Assembly (NCBI RefSeq): GCF_024166365.1
Contig: NC_064820.1
Location: forward strand, 131,274,001 to 131,338,000
Origin: Elephas maximus indicus
Taxonomy: Eukaryota; Chordata; Mammalia; Proboscidea; Elephantidae
Length of the DNA: 64,000 nt
Direction of reading: 5' to 3'
Shown: positions 35,011 through 47,890 of the stretch, piece by piece
Layout: each line of letters opens with the position of its first letter
How positions within the stretch are numbered: the first letter of the stretch is position 1
Notes under the pieces: generated by a model
Told to the model about the DNA's origin: nothing
What the model saw: the letters and a program-made list of their open reading frames with translations, nothing else
Databases searched by the model: none
Program-made: the position numbers and the translations under genes

Positions 35011-35208
35011 AAACATGTTTTCTGATAGCGGGGTTACTGTGGGTAGATCACGTTCAGGCCAAGGAAGACGTTTCAATGAATGCTTTTGCATTGATCCCCA
35101 TATTTCCAGTGCCTCAGTTAATGCATTGAGATGCACACAGCTTGGTAAGTGGTGTGCTGGCTGAATTCCCGCCCTTGCTCACCTACTCACCAGATACCCT
35201 TGAGTGGG

Positions 35209-35378
35209 GCCAAAAAAAAAAAGACCTGTTGCCATTGAGTAGATTCTGACTCATAGTGACCCTACAGGACAGAGTAGAACTGCCCCATAGAGTTTCCAAG
35301 AAGCACCTGGTGGATTTGAACTGCCAACCTTTTGGTTAGCTGCCGTAGCTCTTAACCACTACGCCACCCCAACACAAT
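35209..35378 (-). repeat. AfroSINE
   Basis: TTGAGTAGATTCTGACTCATAG, CAGAGTAGAACTGCCCC, TTTTGGTTAGCTGCCG; the A11 run at its left is the tail side. Confidence 0.9.
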
Positions 35379-35689
35379 TGTTCTTGGTGGCCCACCAGCC
35401 TGTCACACTAAAGAGAATGCTAATTAGTAATAGTCAAATATGACCAGCCATGTTCTCTAAAGGTGAGACAATATATGCACTGGTATTTTTTATCTTGGAA
35501 TTGTAGGATTTCAAGATTACTGGGTTGCTATCACTTTTTTTTTTTTTTTATCACTAGGTCTAACTCATCTGCACTAAGATACATTGTAATGTTCCGCTCT
35601 CTTGTGAGGAAAGTGTAGTCTCAAACTAATTCATTGTGAGGGAGAGGGCTTTGAAAGGAGTTAGGCAAAGGTACTGAGTTTATAGCTAT

Positions 35690-35876
35690 TGTTGTTGTGT
35701 GCCATCAAGTTGATTCCGACTCATAGCGACTGACCCTACAGGACAGAGTGGAAATGTCCCATAGGGTTTCCTAAGCTATAATTTTTGCAGGAGCAGTTCA
35801 CCAGATCTTTTCTCCTTCAATGCTGCTGATAGGTTAGCAGCCAAGTGCTTAACCATTGTGCAACCAGGGCTCCTTG
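35690..35876 (-). repeat. AfroSINE, RTE-tailed form
   Basis: The tail reads TTGTTGTTGTGTGCCATCAAGTTG; the body carries the GCAGGAGCAGTTCACCAG variant. Confidence 0.87.
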
Positions 35877-36540
35877 AGTTTATAGCTAGAAGAGTGAAAT
35901 TAGATGAGGAACAATCTGAGAGATACCCACTGAGAAGAAATTTTAGGATCACAGAAACAGGTAAAATTAATTAGAAGGACAGAGCAATTGAAATTACAGG
36001 GTGATAAGATTATCATTGAGTCAGACCTAACAGAAGAGCAAATGGATTCGGACCAATGAATGTGAAAAATAAATTCAAAAGAGTTTTCTTGAGCAAGAAC
36101 AAATTGTTGCACATTGTTCAGTTCAAATCTTCTGTTCAAGATTGTTTTCCATTTATTCCTAGAGATGTACAAAACCCTACTCAAATCAGTGCTGGAGTAT
36201 GAAGTCCCCATCGTAGGGAACACAGGGAACATAGGGAATGTTCTGCAACATTTCCATTCCTCATTGTTGTGAAAGTCTAAGTGGTCAACTTAGGCCTTAA
36301 ATTCTAAATGAGTAGTATAAACACGTAAAGAATTATCTCAAATTTTAACTTGAAGACATTGATAGAAATTAGCCCGTTAAGTTACCAATCAAATTTACCT
36401 TTTTTATTAATGGGAGAGGAAATAATGAAGAAATACTAGGAAATTAACAGGAACAGAGTCTTATTAATGCTTACTCTTTAGTGAAAATGGGTTAATTGGC
36501 TAAGGTTTGTTTTTGAGATAAAATGGTATTAGGGGGTTAT
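35877..36540. other. No recognisable feature
   Basis: No repeat or gene signal that I can name. Confidence 0.45.
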
Positions 36541-36925
36541 ATTGTTGTTAGGTGCCATCGAGTCAGTTCTGACTCATAGTGACCCTGTGCACATCAGAAC
36601 AAAACACTGCCCGGTCCTGTGCCATCTTCACAATTCTTGCCACGCTTGAGCCCATTGTTACAGTCACTGTGTCAATCCATCTCATTAAGGGTCTTCCTTT
36701 CCTTCACTGACCCTCTACTTTACCAAGCATGATGTCCTTCTGCAGGGACTGATCGCTCCTGATAACAAGTCCAAAGTGTGTGAGACATGGTCTCACCATC
36801 CTTGCTTCAAAGGAGCATTCCAGTTGTACTTCTTCCAAGATAGATTTGTTTGTTCTTTTGGCAGTCCACGGTGTAGTTAATATTCTTTGCCAAGACCACA
36901 ATTCAAAGGCATCAATTATTCAGTC

Positions 36926-37771
36926 TTACTTATTCCTTGTCCAGCTCTCACATGCATACAAGGCAATTGAAAACACCATGGCTTGAATCAGGCACACCTT
37001 AGTCCTCAAGGTGACATCTTTGCTTTTTAACACTTTAAAGATGTCTTTTGCAGCTGATTTGCCCAATGCAATGCGTCTTTTGATTTCTTGACTGATGCTT
37101 CCATGGGTGTTGATTGTGGATCCAAGTAAAAGTTCAATCTTTTCTCTATTTGTCTTGATGCTGCTTATTGGCCCAGTTGGGGGGATTTTTGTTTTCTTTA
37201 TGTTGAGATATAATCCATACTGAAGGCTGTGGTCTTTGATCTTCATTAGTAAGTGCTTCAAGTCCTCTTCATTTTCAGCAAGCAAGGTTGTGTCATCTGC
37301 ATAACGCAGGTCGTTAATGAGTCTTCCTCCAGTCCTGATGCCCCATTCTTCTTCATATAGTCCAGCTACTCGGATTATTTGCTCAGCATACAGATTGAAT
37401 AGGTATGGTAAAAGGATACAACCCTGACGCATACCTTTCCTGACTTTAAACTAAGCAGTATTCCATTATTCTGTTTGAACGACTGCCTTTTGATCCATGT
37501 ACAGATTTCTCATGAGCACAATTAAGTGTTCCAGAATTCCCGTTCTCCGCAATGTTACCCATAATTCATTATGATCCACAAAGTTGAATGCCTTAACATA
37601 GTCAATAAAACACAGGTAAACATCTTTCTGGTATTCTCTGCTTTCAGCCAGGATCCATCTGACATCAGCAATGATATCCCTGGCTCCACATCCTCTTCTA
37701 AATCTGGCTTGAAGTTCTGTCAGTTCCCTGTCAATATGCTGCTGCAGCCATTTTTGAATGAACTTCAGCAA
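36926..37771 (-). pseudogene. RTE reverse transcriptase remnant
   Basis: Two open segments (37771-37466 and 37432-36926) separated by a frame break, containing the intact catalytic motif YADD. The palm and thumb portions are well preserved. Confidence 0.88.
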
Positions 37772-38919
37772 AATTTTGCCTGCATGTGATATTAATGATG
37801 TTGTTCAAGAATTTCTGGTTCTGGTTGGATCACCTTTCTTGCTGGTTGGCCAAGTAGCTGTCTTCCAAATTTCTTGGCCTAGACGAGTGAACACCTCCAG
37901 TTTTGCATCTGTTTATTGAAACATCTCAATTGATATTCCGTCAGTTCCCAAAGCCTTGTTTTTCGCCGATGTCTTCAGCGCAGCTTGGACTTCTTCCTTC
38001 AGTACCATCGGTTCCTGAATCACACCTTACCTCCTGAAATGGCTGAATGTCAACCAATTGTTTTTAGTATAGTGACTCTATGTATTCCTTCCGTCTTCTT
38101 TTGATGCTTCCTGCATCCTTTAATATTTTCCCCATAGAATCCTTCACTATTGCAACTTGAGGATTGAATTTTTGCTTCAGTTCTTTCAGCTTGAGAAATG
38201 CCGAGTGTGCTCTTCCCTTTTGGTTTTCTATTTCCAGGTCTTTGCACATGTCATCATAATACTTTACTTTGTCTTTCGAGCTGCCCTTTGAAATCTTCTG
38301 TTTAACTCTTTTACTTCATTATTTTTTCCTTTTGCTTTTGCTATTCATCGTTCAAGAGCAAGTTTCAGAGTCTCTTCTGACATTCAGCTAGGTCTTTTCT
38401 TTCTCTCCTATCTTTTTCATGACATCTTGCTTTCTTCATGCATGATGTCCTTGATGTAATCCCACAATTCATCTGGTCTTCAGTCATTAGTGTTCAAAGC
38501 GTCAAATCTATTCTAGAAATGATCTCTAAATTCAGGTGGGATATACTGAAGGTCATACTTTGGCTCTCACTGACTTGTTCCAATTTTCTTCAATTTCAAC
38601 TTGAACTTGCATAGGAGTAACTGGTGGTCTGATCTGCAGTTGGCCCCAGACCTTGTTCTGACTCATGATATTGAGCTTTTCCATCATCTCTTTCCACAGA
38701 TATAGTCAATTTGATTCCTGTGTATTCCCTCTGGCAAGGTCCATGTGTATAGATACCATTTATGTTGGTGAAAAAAGGTATTCTCAATGAAGAAGCTGTT
38801 GGTCTTGCAAAATTTAATCATGTGATCTCTAGCATTGTTTCTATCACCAAGGCCATATTTACCAACTACTGATACTTCTTCTTTTTTTCCAACTTTCCCA
38901 TTCCAATCACCAGTAATTT

Positions 38920-39351
38920 TCAGTGCATCTTGATTGCATGTTTGATCAACTTCAGACTGCAGAACTTGGTAAAAACCTTCAGTGTCTTGATCTTTGGCCT
39001 TAGTGGTTGGTTCATAAGTTGAATAGTAGTCATAATAACTGGTCTTCCTTGTAGGTGAATGGATATTATCCTATCACTGACAATGTTGTACCTCAGGATA
39101 GATCTTGAAATGTTCTTTTTGACGATGAATGCAATGCCTTTCCTCTTCAAATCGTCATTCCTGGCATGGTAGACCATATGATTGCCTGATTCAAAATGAC
39201 CAATACCAGTCCATTTCAGCTTACTAATGCCTAGGATATTGATCTTTATGTGTTCCATTTCATTTTTGATGATATCCAATTTTCCTAGATTCATACTTTT
39301 TACATTCCAGGTTCTGATTATTAATGGATGTTTGCAGCTGTTTCTTCTCAT
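38920..39351 (-). pseudogene. RTE endonuclease remnant
   Basis: 143 codons of the apurinic-type endonuclease: IRTWNVKSMN start, then FIVKKNISRSILRYNIVSDRI. The later catalytic part is disrupted. Confidence 0.85.
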
Positions 39352-39722
39352 TTTCAGTCATGCCACAGCAGTAGATGAAGGTCCCGAAAGCTTGACTCCA
39401 TCCACATCATTAAGGTCCACTCTACCTTGAGGAGGCAGGTCTTCCCCAGTCGCATTTTGAGTGCCTTCCAACCTGAGAGGCTCATCTTCTGGCACTGTAT
39501 CAGGCAGTGTTCTGCTGCTATTCATAAGGTTTTCACTGGCTAATTCTTTTCAAAAGTAGACCATTGGGTCCTTCTTCCTAGTCTGTCTTAGTCTGGAAGC
39601 TCAGCTGAAACCTGTCTACCATGGGTGACCCCGCTGGTACTTAAATACTGGTGACTTAGTTTCCAGCATCACAGCAACACACAAGCCCCCACAGTATGAC
39701 AAAGTGACAGACATGTTGGGAT

Positions 39723-39947
39723 AGGGGATTATAACCCCGGTTATAGGAAGTAAAAAAAAAAAAAAAAAAAAACTTATCCTAAATAGCTCTTAGAAATTCA
39801 GAAATACCTGCTTTTTCCTTCTTAAATTAGATATGTAAAATAATTTCCCCATGGGGCCCTCCCAGTTTTTTCAAAGCCTTGGACTGGATTGGGGGCTAGA
39901 ATGACATGATTATGTAAATTACACTTCACTCTTTTTCTTTCCTAAAA
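39723..39947. other. Spacer between the two RTE copies
   Basis: Holds an A21 run at 39753-39773, otherwise unassigned. Confidence 0.5.
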
Positions 39948-42337
39948 GCCTTTATTTATCATTATTGGTGACTGGAATAAAAAAGTTGGAAACAAAGAAG
40001 GATCGGTGGATGGAAAATATGGCCTTGGTAATAGAAACAATGTCGGAGATTGTATGATAAAATTTTGCAAGACCAATGACTTCTTAATTGCAAATACCTT
40101 TTTTCAACAACTTAAACGATGACTACACACGTGGCTTTCGCAGAATGGAAGACACGGGGACCAAATCTAAGAGACAATGGAGAAGCTCAATGTTATCAGC
40201 CGGAACAAGGCCAGGGACCAACTGCACTACAGACCACCAATTGCTCATATGCAAGTTCAAGTAGAAACTGAAGAAAATTAAAATAAGTCCAAGAGAGCCA
40301 AAATACAACCTTGAGTATATCCCACCCAAATTTAGAGACCATCTGAAGAATAGATTTGAGGCATTGAATGCTAATGACTGAAGACCAGATGAATTGTGGG
40401 GTTACATCAAGGACATCATACATGAAGAAAGCAAAAGGATATTAAAAAGACAGGAGAGAAAGCAAAGACCAAAATGAATGTCAGAAGAGACTTTGAAACT
40501 TACTCTTGAATGTTGAGTAGCTAAAGCAAATGCAAGAAATGATGAAGTAAAAGAACTGAACAGAAGATTTCTAAGGGCGGCTCAAGAAGACAAAGTAAAA
40601 TATTACAATGAAATGTGGAAGAACCTGGAGTTAGAAACCAAAAAGAAAGAACACGTTTGGCATTTCTCAAGTTGAAAGAACTGAAGAAAAACTCAAGCCT
40701 CAAGTTGCAATATAGGAGGATTCTATGGGCAAAATATTAAATGATGCAGGAAGCATCAAAAGAAGATGGAAGGAATATATAGAGTTGCTGTACCAAAAAG
40801 AATTGGTCAATGTTCAACCATTTCAGCAGGTTGCTTATGATCAAGAACCAATGGTATTGAAGGAAGAAGTTCAAGTTGCACTGAAGACATGGGTGAAAAA
40901 CAAGGCTTCAGGAATTGATGGAATACCAATTGAGATGTTTCAACAAATGGATGCAGCACTGGAGGTGCTCAATTGTCTATACCAAGAAATTTGGAAGACA
41001 GCTACCTGGCCAACAGACTGGAAGAGACCCATATTTGTGCCCATTCCAAAGAAAGGTGACCCAACAGAATGCAGAAATTGTTGAACAATATCATCAATAT
41101 CACATGCAAGTAAAATTTTGCTGAAGATAATTCAAAAGTGGTTGCAGCACTATATTGACAGGAAACTGCCAGAAATTTAAGTTGGATTCAAAAGAGTACA
41201 TGGAATGAGGGATATCACTGCTCATATCAGATGGATCTTGGCCAAAAGTAGAGAATACCAGGAAGAAGTTTACCTGTGTTTTATTGACTACGCGAAAGCA
41301 TTCAACTGTGTGGATAATAACAAATCATGAATAATATCATGAAGAATGGGAATTCCAGAACACTTAAATGTGCTCATGCGGAACCTGTATATAGACCAAC
41401 AGGCAGTCATTCAAACAGAAAAGGGTATACTGCATGGTTTAAAATCAGGGAAGGTATGTCAGGGTTGTATTATTTCACCATACTTATTCAGTCTGTATGG
41501 TGAGCAAATAATCTGAGAAGCTGGACTATTTGAAGAACAGGGCATCAGGATTGGAGGAAGACTCATTAACAACCTACGTTATGCAGATGACACAACCTTG
41601 CTTGTTGAAAGTGAAGAGGACTTGAAGCACTTACTGATTAAGATCAAAGACCACTGCCTTCAGTATGTATTATATCTCAACATAAAGAAAAAAAAATCCT
41701 CACAACTGGACCAATAAGCAACATCACAATAAACAGAGAAAAGATTGAAGTCAAGGATTTCATTTTACTTAGATTCACAATCAACACCCATGGAAGCATC
41801 AGTCAAGAAATCAAAAGACACATTGCATTGGCCAAATTGGCTGCAAAAGATGTTTTCAAAGTGTTAAAAAGCAAAGATGTCACTTTGAGGACTAAGGTGG
41901 TGCCTGGCTCTATGGTATTTTCAATCACGTCATATGCACATGAAAGTTGGACAATGAATAAGGAAGACTGAAGAAGGATTGATGCCTCTGAATTATGGTG
42001 TAGATGAAGAATATTGAATATAGCGTGGACTGCCAAAAGAATGAACAAATCTGTCTTGGAAGAAGTACAGCCAGAATGCTCCTTGGAAGCAAGGATGGTG
42101 AGACTCCCTCTCTCGTACTTTGGACATGTCATCAGGAGGAACCAGTCCCTGGAGAAGGACATCATGTGTGATAGACGGTCAGTGAAAGAGAGGAAGATCT
42201 TTAGCGAGATGCATTGACACAGCGGCTGTAATATCGGCTCAAGCATAAGCAACTATGAATGAGGAACGTACAGGATCAGGCAATGTTTCATTCTGCTGTA
42301 TGAGTTGGAATGGACTCGATGGCATCTAACAACAACA
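39948..42337 (+). mobile_element. RTE LINE, 5'-truncated, head-to-head partner
   Basis: Begins within the endonuclease C-terminal region (ATTGGTGACTGGAAT) and runs to GAGTTGGAATGGACTCGATGGCATCTAACAACAAC. The RT is readable at 40725-41084 (KNKASGIDGIPIEMFQQM) and near 41580 (YADDTTLLVESEEDL), with stops. It is inverted relative to the copy at 36541-39722. Confidence 0.93.
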
Positions 42338-42449
42338 CGACAGCTATTGGATAAGGAAGCAGAATTATTCTGGTACCTCTTCTAACTAATCCTTCCGATT
42401 GAACTTTGTGTGCTCTAGAGAACTTGAATCTAAAGGACCTCAGAACTCC

Positions 42450-44600
42450 TTAGAGCTACTTTTAAAAGCATAAGGCTACAGTTCCACTTTGGACATGGCA
42501 GCGTGGCGAACTCTGCAGACCCACACGAAGCAAATCTGGTGGAAATTATAAAAGCACAGCCACTTAAAGTCTCTGAAAATGGCCTTTGGGCATACAGCAA
42601 ATGAAGAAACATTTATTTGAGAAAATCTACTAAAGGTCAACGAAAACTGATGTTTGAATGAGGACATTCTCTCTCCCTTCTCCTTCCCAGCTCAGATGGA
42701 ACCTCCACTCTGCACTAATGCAGCCAAGAACACAGAACTCTTGTCTCCCTCCAGTTCTCAGCTGGAGGGCTATCTTCCTGGGAGAGGCAGTATGTTAACA
42801 TTTCTATCCTTCCCTCAGCTACCTATTGCTGAAGGTAATTTTCAGGCAATTACGACCAAGAGGTGGGAGCTCCCTTTTTCTGCCCAGTTCTCACCCATGG
42901 GATGGAAGTTCTACCTTGGTTACAGCACTGCTGAGAATACTGGGGCTCCTAAGGCACTTGCTTCAACTCACAAGACAGTGGTTTCATACTGGAAGAGACA
43001 AGCCAAGAAGACCTGAAGCTACTACTGTCCTCCCCCTTCCACCGAGCACTCAGCTCCCACAGTAGGGGTGTCATTTGGAGAGAAGCCCTTCAAAGCCATT
43101 GTTCAGAGATTTTGCCAGGGAGGAGAAGCAGACTGTAAAGCATATAGCTCCTAATCTATTCCCAAAGGAGCTGACTTCATTCCCAAAGGAGTGTGGAGAA
43201 GCTCAAGTTTAAAGACACTAAAAAATAATGGAGGAGACTGATAGATTCATTGGAGATAGAGGCTAAAGTATATAGGTCAGTTAGTTTGTCATAGAGCAAT
43301 GAAGAAAGAGACAGCTGGTAGGAGTCCTCCTGAGGTCAGAATCTCAAACACTGGCCTTAGGGAGTATCCCTTGAAAGAAGCCAAAATTTGATGAGATTAG
43401 TCTTTGGAGGAATTCATGCCCCCAGAGCATTGCTGAAAACAATGGGGCCTGCAATTAGTGGAATTTAAAAGCTGGGTGTGGACAGGAAGAGGCAGTCAAA
43501 GACAGCCCTACCAAAACCACTGTCACCCAGGATGACTGTAGGCATACCCCAGGCTGCACGCTTAGCAACATAAGAGGCTTAACACTGGGGGCAGGGAGGG
43601 GGGATTAGACTTTATTATAATAATCCAGCCAGTCACTATACAACACACAAGCAAATAACAATAACAAGTCCTGAAAAGTGGGGAGAGATCAGTACTAAGA
43701 GTTGCTACAATACGTATTTAAAATATCCAATGTCTGACAAAAATTATGAGCCATACAAAGAAAAGCAGGGAATTACTATCCCCGCACAGGGAAAAAACAG
43801 GCAATAGAAAACTACCAGTGATTGTGAACGGATGTCAAATTTAACAAAGTCTTCAAAGCAATCATCATAAGTATGTTCAGAGAACTAAACGAAATCATAA
43901 TCAAAGTAAGAGAAGGTATGATGACAATGTTGCATCGAATAGAAATTTTAATCAATAAAGAGAAATTGTAAGAAAGAACCAAATGGAAACTCTGAAATTG
44001 AAAAGTACAATACTGAAGTAAAAAAAAAATTCCCTTGGGAAGGGAGGCCTCAGAAGTATGTTTAAACTGACAGGAGAAATTATGAATTTCAAGAGAGACT
44101 GTTAGACATTTTCATGTAATCTGAAGAACATAGAAAAAAATTATGAAGAAAAATGAACAGAACCTCATAAAAATGTGGGATGCCATTAAGCACACTAATA
44201 TACATGTATTGAGAGAACAGAGAGAGAAAGGAGCAGAAAAAACATCAAAGAAATCATGTCTGAAAACCTCCCAAATTTACAAACTCCTAGTAGGATAAAC
44301 TCAAAAGGATCTACCAACACATCAGAGTCAAAATGCTGAAAGTCAAAGACAAATCAATAACCTAAGTTTCCATCATAAGACCCTGGGGGAAAAAGAGCAA
44401 CCAAACCGAGAGGAAGCAGGGATGGAAACAATAAAGGAAAACAAACAAAAACACCACCAAATCCATTGCCATCAAGTCAATTTTGACTATGAAATAATAA
44501 AGATAAGATTGGAAATTATTGAAATAGGGAATAAAAATAAAAGGGAAGAAAATCAATGAACCTTAAAGCTGATTCTTTGGAAAGATCAGTAAGATTGACA
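42450..44600 (+). mobile_element. Ancient L1, 5' UTR and ORF1 region
   Basis: Old L1-like leader (GCAGCGTGGCGAACTCTGCAGACCC) and later ORF1-like A-rich sequence (AATCATGTCTGAAAACCTCCC). It continues past later insertions to 47300. Reading frames are lost. Confidence 0.55.
44441..44490 (-). repeat. AfroSINE tail scrap
   Basis: CCATTGCCATCAAGTCAATTTTGACTATG preserves only the hairpin end of a reverse SINE, inside ancient L1. No clear TSD. Confidence 0.55.
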
Positions 44601-44612
44601 AATGCTTATGTA

Positions 44613-45030
44613 TTAGGTTCCCAGGCTTACTGTAACAAAGTACCACAAACTGGGTGGCTTAAAAAATAGAAATGGATTTTCTCACAGTTCTGGAGACTAG
44701 AAGTCTGAAATTACCGAGTTGACAGGGCTAGTCTCTCTGAAAGCTTTGCAGGAACATCCTTCCTTTGCACTAGCTTCTGGTGGTCTGAGGGGTTCCTTGG
44801 TTTGTGGTTTCTGCCTCCATGTTCTCATGGACATCTTCCCCCTGCATCTCTACTTTCTTATAAGGACACCTTTCATAAAGGGATTAGGACCCACCCTACT
44901 CCAGTATGACTTCATATTAATTTAACTAGTTCTCTCTGCAAAGATCCTAGTTTCACATAAGGTCACATTCACAGCACCAGGGGCAGTTAGGACTTCAGCA
45001 TATCTTTCTGGGGAACACATACAAACCTAT
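44613..45030 (-). mobile_element. MLT1-type MaLR LTR
   Basis: CTGTAACAAAGTACCACAAACTGGGTGGC, CTAGAAGTCTGAAATT, CTTATAAGGACACC and AAGGTCACATTCAC are the classic reversed MLT1 sequence. Confidence 0.82.
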
Positions 45031-45036
45031 AACGCC

Positions 45037-45570
45037 TGTCTTAGCTATCTAGTGCAAGTGGATGGCTTTAACAAAGATAAATTTAGTCTCTGACAGCTGA
45101 GGAAGCTAGAAGTCCGAATTCAGGGTGCCGGCTCCCAGAGATGTCTTTCTCTGTTGGTTCTGGGGGAAGGTCCTTGTCATCAATCTTCCCCTGGCCTAGG
45201 AGCTTCTCAGGACAGGCATCCAGGGTCCAAAGAATACACTCCATTCCCAGCACTTCTTTCTTGGTGGTTTGAGGTCCGGATCTCTCTGCTCACTTCTCTT
45301 TCCCTTTATCTCTTGTGAAATAAAATGTGATGCAGGTCATACCCCAGAGAAACTTCCCTTGCCTTGGATCAGGGCTGGGACCAGAGTAAGGGTGTTGTAC
45401 CCCACCCTAATCCGCTTTAACATAACCTAATCTTGCCTCATTATCCACAGGTAGAGATTGGGATTTACAGCACATAGGAAGATTACATCAGATCACAAAA
45501 TGGAGGACAACCACACAGCCTGGGAATCGTGGCCTAGCCATGTTGACACATCTATTCAATCCATGATGAC
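45037..45570 (-). mobile_element. MaLR LTR (lineage-specific type)
   Basis: TGTCTTAGCTATCTAGTGC...AAGTGGATGGCTTTAAC, like the copies at 21861 and 22749. It abuts the MLT1-type LTR on its left. Confidence 0.8.
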
Positions 45571-45771
45571 ACCTTAGACTGGATTGATCAAGAAAAAACG
45601 AGAGAAGACTCACATAACTAGAATCGGGAATGAAAGTGAGACATTACTACAACCTTAAAGAAATAAAAAGGATTATAAAGAACTACTACAGTATAAACAC
45701 TTGCATGCTTAGATGAAATGCACATACTCCGAGAAAGATGTAAATTACTAAAACTGACTCGAGAAGAAATG

Positions 45772-45904
45772 TTGTTGTTAGGTGTTGTGGAGTCGGTTCC
45801 AACTCATAGTGACCCTATATACAACAGAACAAAACATTGCCTGGTCCTGCACCATTCTCACAATTGGTGCTATGTTTGAGCCCATTGTTGCAGCCGCTGG
45901 AACA
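45772..45904 (-). repeat. RTE 3' end, about 130 bp
   Basis: TTGTTGTTAGGTGTTGTGGAGTCGG...ACAAAACATTGCCTGGTCCTG matches the 3' end of the RTE at 36541. It is a severely 5'-truncated insertion in ancient L1. Confidence 0.85.
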
Positions 45905-46660
45905 AGAAGAAATAGACAATCTGACAATCTGAACAGGCCTATAATAAGTAAAGAGATTCAATTAGTAATCAAAAAACTACTAATAAAGAAAAGAGCAGGC
46001 CCAGATGGCTTCACTAGTTAGTTGCATCAAACATTTATAGAAGAATTAATACTAATTTTTCTCAAGCTCTTAAAAAAAGCAGAAGAGGAGAAATCATTTT
46101 CTAACTCATTTAATGATGTTAGTATTACCCTGGTACCAAAGCCGGATAAAGACATCACAAAAAAGCTACAGACAAATAACTTATGACTATGGATACAAAA
46201 TCCTCAAAAAAACACTAGCAAACTAAATCCAGCAGTGTGTAAAAAGAACTATACATCAACCAAGTGGGATTTATCTCAGGTATGCAAAGTTGGTTTAATA
46301 TCAAAAAATCGATTAGTGTAACACACTATACTAAAATAATAAAAAAGAAAAATCACATGATGATCTCAATAGATACAGAAAAATCCTGTGACAAAATTCA
46401 ATACCCCTCATCATACAAACATTTAACACACTAGGACTAGAAGGGAACATCCTCAGCCTGATAAAGGTCTCTGAAAAACCCATAGCTCTCACCACCCCTA
46501 TTCAGTATTGTGCTGGAAGGTCTAATCCAGACAATTAGGCAAAAAAGAAAAGAAATAAAAAGCATCCGGATTGGAAAGGAAGAAGTAAAACAATTCCATT
46601 CCGAGGTATATATCCAAGAGCAATGAAAATATATATCCACACAAACACTTGCACACAAAT
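45905..46660 (+). mobile_element. Ancient L1 ORF2 region
   Basis: Codes in pieces for L1 RT phrases: IKKLLIKKRAGPDGFTS (45960-46018), the segment before the RT core, then AATGCCCC-like RT sequence near 46380. Stops throughout. Confidence 0.7.
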
Positions 46661-46671
46661 GTTTATAAACC

Positions 46672-46835
46672 AAAAAACCAAACCTGTTGCCATCAAGTCG
46701 ATTCCAACTCGTAGAAGCCCTGCAGGACAGAGAACTGCCACATAGGGTTTCCAAGGAGCACCTGGTGGATTCAAACTGCCAACCTTTTAGTTAGCAGCTG
46801 TAGCTCTTAACCACTATGCGGCCAGGGTTCCCTGA
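46672..46835 (-). repeat. AfroSINE inserted in ancient L1
   Basis: CATCAAGTCGATTCCAACTCG, GGAGCACCTGGTGGATTC, TTAGTTAGCAGCTG; the surrounding L1 sentence (ACAAATGTTTATA...GAATGTTTATAGCAG) duplicates ATGTTTATA, a probable TSD. Confidence 0.9.
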
Positions 46836-47300
46836 ATGTTTATAGCAGTATTATAATATCTGAAAGGTAGAAACAACCCAAATGTTAACTGATGAATGAA
46901 TGAACAATGTGATATATCTATACAGTGGAATATTATTTGACCATAAAAAAGAATAAAGTATTGATACATGGTACAACATGGATGAACCTTGAAAACATGC
47001 TAAGTGAAAGAATCCAGACACAAAAGACAACATATTATATGATTCCATTTACATGAAATGTGCAAAATAGGCAAATCTATAGACTTAGAAAGTAGATTAG
47101 TGGTTACTTAAAGTTAGAGGTGGTAGAGGGTTGGGGGTGATAGCTAAAGGGTATAGGTTTCTTTTTGAGGTATAAAAATGTTCTAAAATTTGTGATGGCT
47201 GCACATAGCTGTGAATATACTAAAAACCACTGAATCGTACACTTTAAATAGGTGAATTGTTCGGTGAATTATATCTCAATAAGGCTGTTTTTATTTTTTT
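46836..47300 (+). mobile_element. Ancient L1 ORF2 end and 3' UTR
   Basis: GTGGAATATTATTTGACCATAAAAAAG, TTCCATTTACATGAAATG, TGTACACTTTAAATAGG-type end. Confidence 0.75.
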
Positions 47301-47394
47301 TTAAAGGTATAAGGCTATTAATCCTCCCCAAAGGACAGACTTTTAATAAATAAAAATATTTGTGTCTAATAAGGGAAGCCTATTTCAGAGGTCT

Positions 47395-47562
47395 GGAAAT
47401 TCTGGTGGCGTGGTGGCTAAGTGCTACAGCTGCTAACCAAAGGGTCAGCAGTTTGAAACCACCAGGCGCTCCTTGGAAACTCTATGGGGCAGTTCTACTC
47501 TGTCTAGGGTGACTATGAGTCGGAATCGACTTGATGGCACTGGGTCTGGTTTTTGGTTGGTT
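47395..47562 (+). repeat. AfroSINE with perfect 14-bp TSD
   Basis: Body near consensus. TATTTCAGAGGTCT occurs at 47381-47394 and 47563-47576 without mismatch, indicating a young insertion. Confidence 0.95.
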
Positions 47563-47576
47563 TATTTCAGAGGTCT

Positions 47577-47890
47577 AAGAAGCCTTTCAGAAAGTCCATC
47601 AGCAAAAGTATTATGGCATCCCTTGTCCACCAGGCAACTCTCCCTTGTACTGGTGCTTCCTATTCTTCACAACATACATATATACAGGATAATTTAAAAT
47701 GGCCTAACGCTTTCAAAAATGTATTTAATAATCTATTTTTCAGTGAGGATATGCCAAGAATCTCAAATTTGCACTACATCTCCTCTAAGGCTGCAATTTC
47801 AAGTATTTTTGATGTTATGTGTAAAAATGGTGTGGTGGTGGCATCTGACCTCTAACTTCACAAAAAAAAAAAAAACTTTACAAGGGGGAA
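47577..47890. other. No recognisable feature
   Basis: No repeat or gene signal that I can name; an A13 run at 47863-47875. Confidence 0.45.

Larger units (their letters stand above)
36541..39722 (-). mobile_element. RTE (BovB-like) LINE, near full length
   Basis: On the minus strand it starts near AACATGTCTGTCACTTTGTC and ends with the GAGTCAGAACTGACTCGATGG hairpin and AACAA tail. The endonuclease is readable at 39351-38920 (RTWNVKSMNLGKLD, GISKLKWTGIGHF). RT follows at 37771-36926 (DYVKAFNFVDHNELW, RQGCILLPYLFNLYAEQIIR, LRYADDTTLLAENEEDL). It is about 3.2 kb, close to the usual length for the family. Several frame shifts and stops, so not active. Confidence 0.93.

Noticed and set aside
42654-43065. 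Two overlapping open frames of 120 and 79 codons
   Set aside because: They lie in the leader region of an ancient L1 and have no family signature.
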